Positions 1 through 12,403 of a stretch of DNA of 64,000 nt are shown here, piece after piece. Numbering within the stretch: position 1 is the first letter of the stretch; each line of letters starts with the position of its first letter. The position numbers and the translations under genes were made by a program. The notes beneath the pieces were generated by a model, which was given only the letters and a program-made list of their open reading frames with translations, made no database searches and was not told the DNA's origin. The stretch spans positions 558,001-622,000 of the forward strand of contig JAWZYV010013530.1 of assembly GCA_038373885.1 (NCBI GenBank). The letters are read 5' to 3'. This stretch comes from Cheiracanthium punctorium (taxonomy: Eukaryota; Arthropoda; Arachnida; Araneae; Cheiracanthiidae).

Positions 1-84
1 ATGATTAAACAAACAAACTTTTCGTAAATGCTTGAAACTAAATTTAATTTGTCTTTCGTTAATCGTTATACTTTTCAAAACATA

Positions 85-282
85 CCAGGGTTCGTACGGA
101 TACTGAATTTGCCGAAAATTCCGAACTTTTGATAAACTGTTCGAAAATGTCCTGAGGGACTCGAGATAATTCTTTCCGTATTTAATAAAAAAATACGATT
201 ACTTTTAAATTATCAGACCATTTTAGGACAATATTTCAGAAGTTCGGAATTTTAGCAAATCCAGGATCTGTACGAACCCTGG
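85..282. mobile_element. Small MITE with ~40-bp inverted ends
   Basis: Left end ccagggttcgtacggat and the reverse complement of the right end (ccagggttcgtacagat) match, and similarity extends about 40 bp inward. CATA flanks both ends (81-84, 283-286), giving a likely 4-bp target duplication. No coding potential; superfamily not assigned. Confidence 0.6.
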
Positions 283-3200
283 CATAAGCGATCCTAGCAG
301 CATAAGCGATCCATTTTCTACACATAAACGCTGTACTTCATGCACACAAAAATAATTTAAGTGTTTGGCCGCATTTTTTGTACATGGGACCACTTATTTT
401 TTCAAATGAAAATCTGCTATTAAAAATACTAATGGTAGAAATAGTGAACATTGAGCCTATGATAAATAAAAATCATTACTATTTTTTGAGTCGCGCGTTT
501 AGTTTAAGGAAGAATAATTCAGTTTTTAGTGAGTTTTAAATAAAGTGAATGAAATTTAACATTCCCGGAGATTTACTACAGAGGGGGTTAATTGCATTTA
601 TAAATGATTAGAAATGTATTCACTTTTCGGAATTCTTCCAAACATTTACGTACTGTGAATGTAAAAAAATTATATTGCCATAAACAGAACGCAATCCTAG
701 CAACATTTAATGACTACATACCTTACAAAAAAATACTTTCTAGTGAACATAATAACATAAGACATTCATTCCATAAAACACTGTAACCATACAATTAAAA
801 AGGTATGAACATAACTGAGAAAGTTGCACAGCTGCGAGTGCGATAATTTCCCATTTGACGGCTCTGGCTCTTAGTAGTAATTATAATTGAAAACACAAAA
901 TAATTTTTAACAATATCCTGTTTTCTTAAGTTACGTTTTTTCAATGTCTTTCAAACATCATTCGGGTAAATGAAATTGTCCAGTGAAATTTTGTCTGGTG
1001 ACATGAATTTTGTTCAGCTGCTTTTAAAAATATCCACAAAGAATTAACTGATTTGTCTATTAAGATTTTGAGTTTGTTCATAGATGAAAATTACAATTTG
1101 TGTATTTAGAGTTGATTTTTTTTTAAAACCGGTGTTCGTAAAATAAAATGAGCTAAGTATAATTAAATGCTTGCAGTTCCAGTAGAACGAAAAGGGCTGG
1201 CGAATTTTTTCCTGAATATTTAATAGGTGGTGCATTTTTATATTATGCTACTGACTAAAATGGAAAAAAAAAAAAGACGCAAACATATCAAATGACATAA
1301 TCTTTGATTATTAATCTAATTATATTTAAAGTAAAGCTATTTACCTTTTATATGTAAAGTTACTGATTTTACATTATACCGGAAGAAGTGCAGTTAACAT
1401 TTTGAAGTCCTTAAGAGGATTTACTTATTTATTTTTTGTATGAGGATGCGAAAACAATGTCCCTACTGGGGGGTCTTCCATTTAAAATTGCAGGCATTTG
1501 AGTAACGAATGGCAGAAATACGGGAAAATTTCCATCTTCATCCAGGAAGCCTCATAATCAATGCAAGATGACTCGTCACAATCACCACTGTATCTAACTG
1601 TTTTCTGAAAAGAGTGACTGTGGTGTGCACATAAAGGGAACAGAGCTCAGGTTAATCATTTAAAAGCTCACATCATATTACAAAACCAAAAGTCAACCTT
1701 CTATTATTTTATCTCTCTTCGACACGCCATTTCCATTTAAGCCATTTTACCAAGGTTTTATTAACCTTTATTTTAATAAGGCTTGGAAGTACAGCTTGAG
1801 AAGAAATAGGCGCAATCTACCTTGCCCTAGGAGCAATCTGCTTACTTTTAAAACTGTTCAAAACTCAAGTTCAGCTCAAAAGTTTAAAGAGAAGGGGGGG
1901 GGGGAGGGGGACAGAAAGATTGTAACTACAGCATGTATCCTACAAGACTAAGAATCTACGTAGTTGAGCGTAGAAAGAGTTACACTACCACTCATAGGCG
2001 TAGGGCAAGATGGCGGCAATTCCTCACCCTAAAATTCAAGAAAATTCAGATGTCACCTACTTGAAAACAGTATTTTCTACTACAGGAAAAAATTTGCCCC
2101 CCAAATTTACACCAATGCTACCACTGAATCAGTCTGGCATTATGCTTTTTTTCTCAAAGTTTTTTCTTCTGCCTCACACGCTAAAAAACGGTTTTAAACA
2201 TTATATGCAGAGGTAATAGACAACTTTAGAGCAAATTAAAATTAAAGTATGACTACATACTAGTAAAATTCGTAGTAATTAGTAAGCAAGCACAACACTG
2301 TGCCCCAGCGAAGAATTCAAAGATTCATGCTGGGAAATAAGACTAGTCACCGAGGGAATTCTTCTCCCAACTTTTTTTTAATGAGAGCAAAAAGATTAAA
2401 TCTGTGTTCAATATTTGAATATGTTCAATATATAGGGGGGAGAAGAATGGCCTATCTTTGACAAAATGCTTTTCCACACTTATTGCCTCCTCCCATGGAC
2501 GTATAGAAGGGGGGAGTTGGAGCCCCCCTATCCCAGTGTACACAGGAATGCTAATTTTTGCCGATTATCCACCTGTACACTCTTTTTTTCAATGGGCAAT
2601 TTAAAAAAAGTGCTATAAAGATGAAATATTTGTAAGATAACTAAAATTTTACCATCAATACCAAAAAATTATCATCGATCAAATTTTACAATAAGAATGG
2701 ATCCCTCCCATGTGAAAGCTATAGCTATCCCCACAGTGGAGGTATGGGTGGAAAAAAAGAAATTTTTCAAAGTCGCTTTTTTATTGATCAGCTCCACTAT
2801 TTTCATAGTAAATTACGCACAGAATCGGGCGTAGTAATGATTTTGGGGTTAAAGTGTTTGTTTGCGCGAAATTAAAGCTGAAACATGAGCTACTTAGTTT
2901 TTTTTTTTAATTTTGCAGGGAAATATTCCGAAAATTTTCTGGCTTTTCCGAAAAGAATTTGTATGATATTATATTGTAAGTATAGGTCCAACAGAATCTG
3001 TAAAAAATGCCGAAGTTAATTTAAAGATGAGTTCCTACAAGAAAAATCAAAATTTGGATTTTTTGATGGAACTTAAATTTAGATATGCGTAAAAAAAAAC
3101 GAGCTTCACCTTATTTGGACTGGTATATATATTTTTTTCACTTGAAGTTCTGACACTAATGAAGAAGCTGTGAAAGTTTCAGACCCCTTCTCATACCCTA

Positions 3201-4029
3201 TCCGGTCACAGTAAATTTATGAATCCGCAAATAGGTTCCTGTTCCAGACGGTCCCTCTCGCAAGAACACGATCGGTTGCCGGCGAGTTCACTGACTACAT
3301 AATTGTTTTTGTTTCGTACTTGTATTGAGCAAAAAAAAAAGGGGAGGGGGGTGGCGGATAAAAAGTGCAACAAATTACAGGATTTTGGGATGTTCTTCAC
3401 AATTAAAACTCTTTCAGGGCTGAGAAGATGGGTTTCTACAGTGAAACTATGTCAAAGTTGTAATTTATGCAACAGGGCTTTTTTCCCGAAATTGGAGGTT
3501 TCACCCCCACTGTGAGCCAGTGTCTCCTCCTGTAACTTTTCTGAATACGCAACTGCTATAGCGTTTAAAGTTTTTGAATAACATAAAATATCACGCCCGG
3601 ATATGCTGGGAAAATTTTCGGTAGGCCAGTCACCGTCACAAGTACTATGTCGTAAAATATAATATGTATGTTTGTTCAGAATAAAATGTAAGTGGTCTGC
3701 TCTTTACTTATATTTCCCAGGCTCGTGTGATCAGTTGTATTCGGCCCTGTAAAAAACATTTTCGGTGTACACATAAATTTTTGCAGAGTTGATTATAAGG
3801 ATACATAGTTGCTAATTACTCTTAAAACTCCGGAAGATCCGGTGTACTTGGCAGCTACGCATTATACCCCACCTCTGAATGTTTTTTAGTTACGTGCCTG
3901 GTTCATGTTAAACATACTTCCTATGTATAAACTTTTTCCCTTTTTAACAAAAAATAGAGTAAATTTTAAGTAAAATTTTAGTTTCCCAAGCAGGGCAGGC
4001 AGTTCTTGAATGTAACTGTAATAGATATA
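283..4029. other. Non-coding stretch, no gene recognised
   Basis: AT-rich with short homopolymers (A-run near 1262, G-run near 1893). The open frames are short and unlike any protein I know. If the myosin gene continues leftwards, this is intronic. No element ends could be paired here. Confidence 0.4.
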
Positions 4030-5438
4030 CACTGCTGGCCACCCAAATTGCAACACCAAGAAAAACAAGAGATATCACAACAAAATTTATTGTGTAGATA
4101 ACATGTTGACCAAGTAACAAATGATTAAATTTACAGCATTCTATGAAGCGTGGTTCCTGCCAAAATCAGTACCCAGAGTAGCCGCCGTTGTTGGAGATCA
4201 CAGCTGCCACACGCCTCGGCATTGATTCAAAGAGACTTTGAATGTGTTCTTGGGGTACAGCAGACCAAGCAGCTTCCACACGTTGCCAAAGTTGATCTGG
4301 TGTGACAGCTGGGGATGAACTCTGGGTCAGTCGTTGAGCAACCATGGACCACATGTTTTCTATCGGCGAAAGATCCGGAGAGCGCGCCGGCCAGGGAAGC
4401 AATTCAATCTGGTGATTGACGAAGAACCCTTGGACAATGCGTGCCACGTGTGGCCGTGCATTATCCTGCTGAAATATGGCTGTTGGCAAGCCCTGAAGGT
4501 AAGAAAGGACAACTGGCTCCAACACCTCGGAGATGTAGCGCTGGCTGGTTAAAGTACCGGCAATGCGTACTAGAGGAGTGCGAGAGAGATATCCGATACC
4601 GCCCCATACCATAATACCCGGTGCAGGACCAGTGTGACGGTGCATAATGCAGCTGTTCAGCATCCTCTCTCCACGGTGTCTCCAGACTCGAATCCGACCG
4701 TCGTGGTGTTGCATACAGAAGCGTGACTCGTCAGTAAAGAGAATTTCATTCCATTCTGTCGTCCACATCCTTCTTTCATCGCACCATTGGCGGCGGAGAC
4801 GTCTGTGGTTCCGCGTCAGAGGTAGACAAAGCAACGGACGTCTTGCGGACAGACCATTCTGCTGTAAACGACGTCGAATGGTACGCGCAGACACTGGATG
4901 ATGCGTTACAGACTGAATCTGCTGTGATATGGTTCGTGATGTGACTGAGCGGTCCGTCACTGCCATGCGTACAATCTGCCTGTCATCACGTGACGTGGTG
5001 CACTGAGGTCGATGCGGTCGATCACGTCTGTCCGTCGTACCCTCCTGCACCCAACGATCACATATCCGCATCACAGTTGTTTGGTTTCGTCCAATACGAC
5101 GACCGATTTCCCTGAAAGATAACCCACAATCTCGGTATGCCACGATCCTTCCTCTGTCAAACTCGGATACTTGATCAAAAGATGATCGTTGTTTCCTACG
5201 AGGCATAATTTATCGTTTTTTTGAAAAAAAAGCAAGAAAAACACAATTGCTGTACTTGAAACCGTCGAAATCTCCAAGCCTTAAATAGCGCTTTGAGGTG
5301 GCGCCACAGGCGCGCTTGATGTGCGTCTGCGCTGAAATTCTAATCATTTGCATATCTCACCTCAGCTAATGCATGTTGTAAATTTCATATTATTTGCATG
5401 CTTCCTTCAGGGTGTTGCATTTACGATGGCCAGCAGTG
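4030..5438 (-). mobile_element. Tc1/mariner (Tc1-type) DNA transposon, apparently complete
   Basis: Inverted ends start cactgctggcc on both sides and share a second conserved block, gcaacacc, about 27 bp in. TA duplications lie at 4028-4029 and 5439-5440. At 1409 bp with one uninterrupted transposase, it is the size and layout of an autonomous Tc1 element. It is the only element in the window with an intact full-length transposase, so probably a young insertion. Confidence 0.93.
4166..5206 (-). CDS. Tc1 transposase, DD34E, intact
   Basis: A 346-aa open frame inside the inverted ends. The N-terminal half has two helix-turn-helix units (LSFREIGRRIGRNQTTVMRI, then a second ending RRRLQQNGLS) that bind the transposon ends. 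Catalytic residues are D159 (LFTDESRF), D248 (QQDNARPH) and E283 (SPDLSPIENMW), with 34 residues between the last two, the DD34E signature. It excises and pastes at TA sites. Length fits the family (about 340 aa) and no frameshift is seen. The ATG opens MPRRKQRSSF, a normal basic start. It lies in the same orientation as the host myosin but outside its placed exons. Confidence 0.95.
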   Translation of the reverse strand: MPRRKQRSSFDQVSEFDRGRIVAYRDCGLSFREIGRRIGRNQTTVMRICDRWVQEGTTDRRDRPHRPQCTTSRDDRQIVRMAVTDRSVTSRTISQQIQSVTHHPVSARTIRRRLQQNGLSARRPLLCLPLTRNHRRLRRQWCDERRMWTTEWNEILFTDESRFCMQHHDGRIRVWRHRGERMLNSCIMHRHTGPAPGIMVWGGIGYLSRTPLVRIAGTLTSQRYISEVLEPVVLSYLQGLPTAIFQQDNARPHVARIVQGFFVNHQIELLPWPARSPDLSPIENMWSMVAQRLTQSSSPAVTPDQLWQRVEAAWSAVPQEHIQSLFESMPRRVAAVISNNGGYSGY

Positions 5439-6471
5439 TAAAACGCACCACATTTTAGACCAACAAAGTAATCTAAACAAGTTGCTTGAAAACGTGTTAC
5501 TATGTTTAAATGTTACAAGACTTATGAGAAACAGTACTTGTGTATGAGCGACACTAAGCCTTTGGCTATGGGTAAGGTCACGATTACACATTAAAAAAAA
5601 AAAAATCCCTCAGCCCGCACGTTACTCACTAAACTGTTTTTTTTAAATGAAGGACAGATTCAGAGTAATGACCTAAAAATGCATTTTGCCATATTCAGGA
5701 TTCCTGCAGTCCGCCACCTCGCCCCAAACACACACACACTTGTGAAAAACTAGTAATATTTGCAAACAAGAACATTTTAAAATGTTAAGAGACCACTTCC
5801 TCCGCTATTTAAGCTTTCGTAAATCCCTGTTTAACAAACTGAAGTTACATTCCCATAGAGTCACAACGACAGAAACGGCACAACAGTTGATTAAATTCCT
5901 ATCATTACATCCAAGTTATGTATAACAAAATGCCTGGGAGGTTAAAGAGCCCAGAATACTAATTTGCTTGGCGCAGGAAAGATCATCGGCTTCCGGATTC
6001 GAAACGTGAGGTGAAAAATACGCAAGGAGAAGAAGGGAAGAATCGTAAATGCAGGGTTGCCGAAATGGATTGAAACAGATAAGAGGAAGCACGTGGTCCT
6101 CGCTCTCTCCGATCCTCCCGATTATTTTCACCCACTTATAGCTGTTGTGCAGGGCGCGCGCCACACGTTAAGTGTTTTAAAATTATTCCATTTTATTCTC
6201 TTTCGCTCGCTCGCCCTTTTGTCTCATTCAATCCATTTTCAAGAGCTTGAAAGGAAGTTCATAAAGAAATAATTATATACTGGAGTTTTGTTTTTTAAGA
6301 AAATGATAAATGCGTGCTTTTAGATCTGATTACATCTGAGAACGGACCTTATTCGGAGAAACTCCTTGGTTTATGCTAGAACATTGCCTAAATATGCAGA
6401 AATCACCAAATTATTCCTAAAGAATCAGCGTTAAATGTAAAAAAAATGAAATATAGTTCGCTAATCCAAAC
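5439..6471. other. Non-coding stretch between Tc1 and hAT insertions
   Basis: Contains an A-run (about 5595), a short CA repeat (about 5730) and no convincing open frame on either strand. Confidence 0.4.
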
Positions 6472-9020
6472 CAAGGCCGTACCCAGGGCAGGGCCCGTTT
6501 ATCGGCAGGGCAACCGGGGCATTTGCCCTGGGCCCACCAATTTCAGAGGCCCAAAAATGCTCTATTTTTCAACAAATTTATGTTTGATAAAAAATTTTCA
6601 TTTGTTAAAAAATTTATATTCTTTAAAAAATTTTGTATCGAAAAATATGTCGAAAATTCTTTATTACTTACAATTTTTATTGAGATAAATAATCTGTAAT
6701 TTTCTTTTGTTTTAAATGGGCAGATGCTACTTTAAAAATACTGTTTTGGATATCCATAATAGACCTTTGTAGAGTCCCAGCATCATCACCGCGGCATTCA
6801 AAAAATCGTGATAATGTTTTTGCAGCATTTAATGCGTCGGATATGCGTGGTATAGTCTCCTCTGTTCATGGGCGCCGGGAGGGGGGTGCAAGGGGGTGCA
6901 CTTGCACCCCCCTGGAGTTTGAAAAAAGTATAATCAACCTGAAAATATACGTAATTTGTTTTACCCTTAGGACGGTTAAAAAAAAAAAAAAAAAAGAGCC
7001 TGAATGTGTGTGTGATATTTTGAATTCTACATGTAACTGCCACATTAATTAGCTGTTTAGACCTGTGTTTATGGCTTAATATTTTCTACCATTGTATATA
7101 AATTTTAAAATTTTGAGAAGTCATCCACATTTTTTTTTTTCGGATAGTGTTGGCGCACGCACATGAGTCCTCATAATGTATTGACCAGCGCTTACGGTAG
7201 TAATAGTGTTGAATGCCTCACGGCATGTGGCGTGCATTAGATTCACAGCCGCGCGGCAGGCCAGAACTATTGACCTTCACATTTCAGCCATCTACCATTT
7301 TCAGCACTGGACATGGCGGGGACACCTACGACAAAAATTTCTATATACATCAATGCTAGAGAAAATACATTTAGCTTCAGTTTTTCTGGGAAAATTCGTC
7401 TGTGTAAATATAAAACAATGTTATCACAATTGCATATAATTTAAATAATTAATTATTAGTATACTTAAATTGAGGTATTATTAATTATGCCAAATTAATA
7501 GTTTAAGATTTTGTACTTTTCAGCTGCGACAAAATAATTATGACGACGTGTATTTCACATACTGATGCTACATTTTCCAGTCAAGATTCTTCATCCTTGA
7601 AACGCCAAAGTCTAATTTTCTAGTCTAATTTTTTACATGTATGCATACAGGGTGTCCCTGAAGGTTGTTAATATACATACAAAGCATTTTTCTGCATTGC
7701 AGCGTTTGGTCGGAAATGAAAAATGTAGATAGTTTCAGCACAATAGGGCTCCAGCCTATTTCACAAATAATGTGCGTAATGACCCCATTGTCATCTTTGA
7801 CCCCCGATTGATTGGACAAGTTGAACTAGCCCCTTGGTCAGAACGTTCATTAGATTAATCAAGTATCTAATTTTGCTTTTGGGGATACCTCAAGGCACTC
7901 GTTTACGAGACTCCAGTTGACACAGATGAGGGCCTCATTGCAAAACATTAATAACCACTGCAACCGTTCGTGGAACACCTGGCATCTTTGAAAGGGTACG
8001 CCAATCACTTGCTAGACGCTACCAGTACACTTGAGCATTTACAGTAGAGCTTTTTCATTTCTTTTTCATTTGCTATATTTCCATCTACACTTTTTATTCC
8101 TAACCCTACACTGCTAATCTGTTATACAAAAAAATGCTTCTTTACATTCATTTTATTCTTAAAGTTTGGCCTATGAATTCAGGAACACCATGTATATGTA
8201 TGTATATATAAATATATCTTGGGTGCACCCCCCTGGAAATGATTCTGCCGGCGGCCTTGCCTCTGTTTCTTCTTCACTATTATCAGAATCATAGCAGATA
8301 GGGCTTTTCAGGAGGCATTTACATTGATGAATGACAAATAAAAAACATGGTCTTGTTCTTAGCCCTACCTTGCAGGCGAAAAAGATAAGATCGCTCCCTT
8401 CATTCATACACTATTCATCTCGCTAGAGAATCTGAAAACTGACAATGAGCGTTTTTGAAGGTACTGAAATTTCCGAGAACAAAGAAATAAAATTCTTAAG
8501 AAAAGCAAAATTTTATTTTTGGCTTTGGTATAAAAAGTACGTTATAGCCGTAGTATGTGCTTTTGTTAAGTACGTTTTATGAAGTTAAATAACTTTTTAA
8601 ATATAGAACTTCAATCGGGACCTAGCTTCTAGGTACGTTATATCTAGGGTCCGTTATAACTGGTGCGCACTGTATTTATATTTAGTGTTTAAACAAACAG
8701 TATATTTAAGTAGCTATATGTATCTAAAATAACTTATATGCATAATACTGTTTTCGTGCAATTTCCGGTAAAATATTTATGGTCCGGTGCAAAGGCCCAA
8801 AAATTTGTGTTTGCCCTGGGCCCAATATTGTGATGATCGGGCCCTGCCCAGGGGGAAGGCCAGGGAGTCTGGTCCCTCCACCCCCACCCCGCCGAAATTT
8901 AAAATTTTGTCAACAAAATAATGATAAAGTCTTAAAATTCCGCCTTTCTTCACCATTTGGACACACACACACCCGAAATTTTTGGACCCTCCCTAAATTT
9001 TTTTTATGGGTACGGCCCTG
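6472..9020. mobile_element. hAT-type DNA transposon, non-autonomous, composite
   Basis: Left end caaggccgtaccca and right end tgggtacggccctg are inverted copies. The exact 8-bp duplication atccaaac lies on both sides (6464-6471 and 9021-9028), diagnostic of hAT-class insertion. The 2549-bp interior has GC-rich subterminal blocks (gccctgggccca repeats near 6525 and 8815), a gcacccccctgg motif in opposite contexts near 6902 and 8226 that may mark a nested element, and a piece of a Tigger-like transposase tail. No hAT transposase was recognised. Confidence 0.85.
6677..6850 (-). pseudogene. C-terminal tail of a Tigger/jerky-like transposase
   Basis: Minus-strand frame reading ISDALNAAKTLSRFFECRGD, then IMDIQNSIFKVASAHLKQ and KKITDYLSQ followed by a stop. 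The K-x-x-K-I-T-D-Y ending and the preceding helical segment resemble pogo/Tigger-class transposase tails. No catalytic part is nearby, so it is a fragment carried inside the hAT-type insertion. Family assignment is from memory of the tail pattern. Confidence 0.5.
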
Positions 9021-10277
9021 ATCCAAACTTTCAATCCTTAGCAGTAGCCATGGAAGTGTCAGACCTTGCAGTGATGTGCATGAAAGGGGGACTTGGTGCT
9101 TCGGAGGTCACGGTTAGTGAGAACTGCATCTTTACAAAGACAACCGAGACTGATTTTTACTAAATAAAATACTTAATAACATATAAACTGTGTTAATAGC
9201 GACGTTTTTGACAGCCTTTACATTGACACCAAATTGTAAAAAAAATCAGGGAAGGGAGTTCAAATTTTAAGATCGGGGCTTAATATACATGGTAATTCAT
9301 GGGATTCTCCTACATTACTCAACTTTTCTTTTTGGTGAATTTTCAAATAAAATTTTAACAGCCTTCGTAATAAGTTTTATTGATATTAATTTTAGTGTAT
9401 TGTATACAATTACAGTGGTAAGCAAAATTTAATTAATAGTACAAAAAAGTAATTAATGTTGTACTTTACAATACAAAAATTAGGGCTTTTTTTTTTTTTA
9501 AGGTACTTGAAGAAATGAATTAAAAGACCAAATTAAATGAAAAACAAATACAGCTTGGTCTCACTAGTGACAGTTTTACTAATTTCCAGGGAGATTTTTA
9601 GCATTTTTCAAACACTGCTACGAACATTCTTTAAAAGGATGATACATTTTTCTTCTACGAATTTACATTTCGGCCAAATGTTAGTTATGCTCTTTATTCA
9701 AAGAATATTTTAAAAATCTTTTCAAAATTGCCTATAATACTAAATTGTGAAAGTTCCAGATAAAAAACATTTCTTTACTAATTATTTCAATTTTTCCCAC
9801 ATGCCACGTTACTTAAAAACATACTGAATTGCAAAAATGTTCTAAGAGGCACCACATTTATTGACTCTGCGAACATAATACTTCATTAAAGAAATCAGTT
9901 TATTAAAATACTCACAATTTTGTAGTTAGTTATATAACTTATTTTTCATAATTTATGACTCTATAATAGAATAATTCATTAAAGTTCAAGTTTTAATGAT
10001 TTACAATCATTTATTTGTTTATTTTCTCTCTTGCATTTTAGACAAGTATGTCATAACATTAATGCAATATTACTTTGAAAAGAATTTTACTTATAAGTGG
10101 AAAAAAGATTTTTCGTGGAAATTATACCTAAATTTAACTATTTTCATGAAAAATTACATATACATAAAAATTATTAGGTTTAATTAATAATTTTATGTAA
10201 CTACTTAGACAAATAATTGTTTAATTAATCAGTTACTTTTATTGTCTTAATCCAAGAAAATAATAAATAACCTATTA
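9021..10277. other. AT-rich non-coding stretch
   Basis: No supported gene or paired element end; only short A/T-rich frames. Confidence 0.4.
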
Positions 10278-10807
10278 CAGGGTTTCTACAGATTTCACAT
10301 CTTTTGCTTCTCTGACTTTTCCCTGACATCTATCACGCTCTTCCCTGACGTTATCTAGCGTGCTTTCCCGAATTTTGTATTTCTATTTTTAACATTACAT
10401 CTTCTAATTAATAATTGTTTATATATTCTGCCCCTTTTTTAACAAATAATAATAATAAAAAAATTAATATATACAAGAATCCTATTTGACATCGCTGGAT
10501 TCTAGCAAAAACCATGTTTGATAATAATTTAGAATAAAACTAAGCATATTTCAACTGCACAAGATATGCTCATAAAGAAAACATTTTAAAATTAATTATT
10601 TATAAGGTTGAATGAGAAAATGAAAATAAAACAATTTCTATACTTAGGTTCAAACAGCAACTATTTTCTTGATTTTACCACAAAATTCAATTTTTCTTGC
10701 ATTTCCCTGACCTGTCTTCAATTTCTGCTAATTTCCCTGTGACTTTTTTTCCCAAATCCCTGACTTTCCCTGATATTCTCTGACTTTCCAGGTCTGTAGA
10801 AACCCTG
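10278..10807. mobile_element. MITE with cagggtttctacag ends and subterminal ccctga repeats
   Basis: Inverted ends cagggtttctacaga (left) and its complement on the right, flanked by TTA on both sides. Both subterminal zones carry several copies of ccctgac-type hexamers, typical binding-site clusters of non-autonomous DNA transposons. No open frame. A 3-bp TTA duplication would suggest a PIF/Harbinger-like mover, but the ends are not typical. Confidence 0.65.
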
Positions 10808-11446
10808 TTATTAATAGTTTTAGTATCTTAAGTACATTGAACTGAAAGACGTGATAATTAAAGCTTTTATAACATGATGATCTTTATACAATACTTTTAT
10901 TACTATTATAGTTGAAAATATTTTTCCCCAAATATGCGTAGTAGCTTTCAATAACAGACAGATTTAAATAAGTCTGATACAAAATTAAGTAATGTTTTAG
11001 GTTTGTTTTTATTTTATTTATTTAGAAAAATCACTAACAGACCTGTCTAAGATCTGTTAAAAATGATACATATATGAAAATGGGGAATTTTTACTCATAG
11101 AAAAAGATACAATCATGGATAATTTTTACTTACTTTTCCTTTACGCTTTGATTTTTAACTCTGGCTATATTATTTAATTTTTTTTCAAATAGGTATGGGT
11201 ATGAACATGGATTTTCATGTTGTGCCTATTTTATGAATTACTACTGAATCATTTTGTATTATAATTATGTAAGGGAATGCATAAACTATTTTTATTTATT
11301 TATATGTGTAGTGGAAAGAGAAACATTAAAAAGGTTCAAGAATCCCCCCCCCTGAAACTTTGGGGGGGGCGGGGAAGACTTTTACAGACTAGCACAATAA
11401 ATTAGTTAAAATTTTTTATTTGGGAATACCTTATTCCCCCGTACAT

Positions 11447-11482
11447 GATATATATTTCGGTTACACACATAACCATCTTCAG
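11447..11482 (-). ncRNA. Hammerhead-like core at the end of the Penelope element
   Basis: On the minus strand: CTGAAGA (11476-11482), a 5-bp hairpin ggtta/taacc, GAAA, then atatatatc. This resembles core, stem II and a tiny stem III of Penelope-type hammerhead ribozymes. Stem I does not form with the bases upstream, and one extra base sits between the core and stem II. Activity is doubtful; it may be a relic. Confidence 0.35.
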
Positions 11483-11500
11483 TCGTTTCTGGATCTCTCA

Positions 11501-12403
11501 CTAATGGCGGCTTCTTTTTATATCTTCTTCGTTCTTCTTGAAAGTTCGATGAATGACGTCATCCCATGATTGGTCGATTGTATGAAGCGCATCGTTGATG
11601 CTGCCATCTGTCGTCATTATTTCTAAGCTCTCACGAATGTAGGCATATATACTATGTTTAAAGTTGGCTATTTTTTTAATATTTTTAAAATCAATGGTAA
11701 TGGGCTCTTTCAAAGCAAGACGGGCTAGAGCGGTACTTTGTTTCTGGAGGTTAATGTCTTTAAAATGTTCGTTTTTTCGCTCTTTAATTTTCCTTTTTGT
11801 AACGCCGATGTAGCAATTTTCTTTATTAGTATCGTTTGACATAAAATTAATTTTATAGATCCCTGCGGTTTCGATGGGGTTGATTGGGTCTTTTTCCGAT
11901 CTAATGCGTTGAAAGATTGCTTTATTAGGTTTAATTGGAATACGGAAGTTCTTTTTACTGGCGATATTAGAAAGTTTATTGGCTATCCCTCGGCTAAAGG
12001 GGATAGCGGTAGTAAAACGTGGTTTATCTTTTTGACGGTTGTCTATAACATTTAATTTACGTTGCCTAGCTTTGAAAACTTTGTCGAAAATTTCTCGAGA
12101 GTAGTGGGCGTCTTGACATTGTTTCTTTATGAAAGCAATTTCTTTTTGAAGGAGGTCGTTGTTAGAACACACTTTGAAAGCGCGGTCGATATAGGAACGA
12201 ATAGCAGCAATTTTATAGTTGAAAGGGGTTTTAGATTTAAAATTTACTATATTAGTATTACAAGTAGGTTTTCGAAAAATGGTGGTCTCAATGAGATTAT
12301 TGTTTCTGGTTATGTTCACATCTAAGTAATTGAGGCTATTATTGATTTCTTTTTCGTAGGTAAATTTAATGTTCGGGTCTATGGCATTAAGTTGATTGAT
12401 CAA
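11501..12403 (-). CDS. Penelope-like element polyprotein fragment (RT thumb + GIY-YIG endonuclease)
   Basis: 300-aa open fragment. It starts inside the reverse transcriptase: LNYLDVNITR and TTIFRKPTCNTN are the post-catalytic thumb block, while the YxDD active site lies upstream and is lost. The C-terminal domain has GIY at residues 181-183 and YIG at 198-200 followed by VTKRKIKERKNEH, the GIY-YIG nuclease that nicks target DNA in Penelope elements. The apparent start Met is internal; translation from this copy is unlikely. The rest of the frame is undamaged, so truncation rather than decay disabled it. Confidence 0.9.
   Translation of the reverse strand: MINQLNAIDPNIKFTYEKEINNSLNYLDVNITRNNNLIETTIFRKPTCNTNIVNFKSKTPFNYKIAAIRSYIDRAFKVCSNNDLLQKEIAFIKKQCQDAHYSREIFDKVFKARQRKLNVIDNRQKDKPRFTTAIPFSRGIANKLSNIASKKNFRIPIKPNKAIFQRIRSEKDPINPIETAGIYKINFMSNDTNKENCYIGVTKRKIKERKNEHFKDINLQKQSTALARLALKEPITIDFKNIKKIANFKHSIYAYIRESLEIMTTDGSINDALHTIDQSWDDVIHRTFKKNEEDIKRSRH

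Noticed and set aside
4334..4901. Plus-strand ORFs of 72 and 84 aa
   Set aside because: Antisense shadows of the Tc1 transposase, whose catalytic residues read on the minus strand.
7646..7830. cagggtgtccctgaagg, a start resembling other TA-flanked elements
   Set aside because: No matching inverted end could be found, so no element was called.
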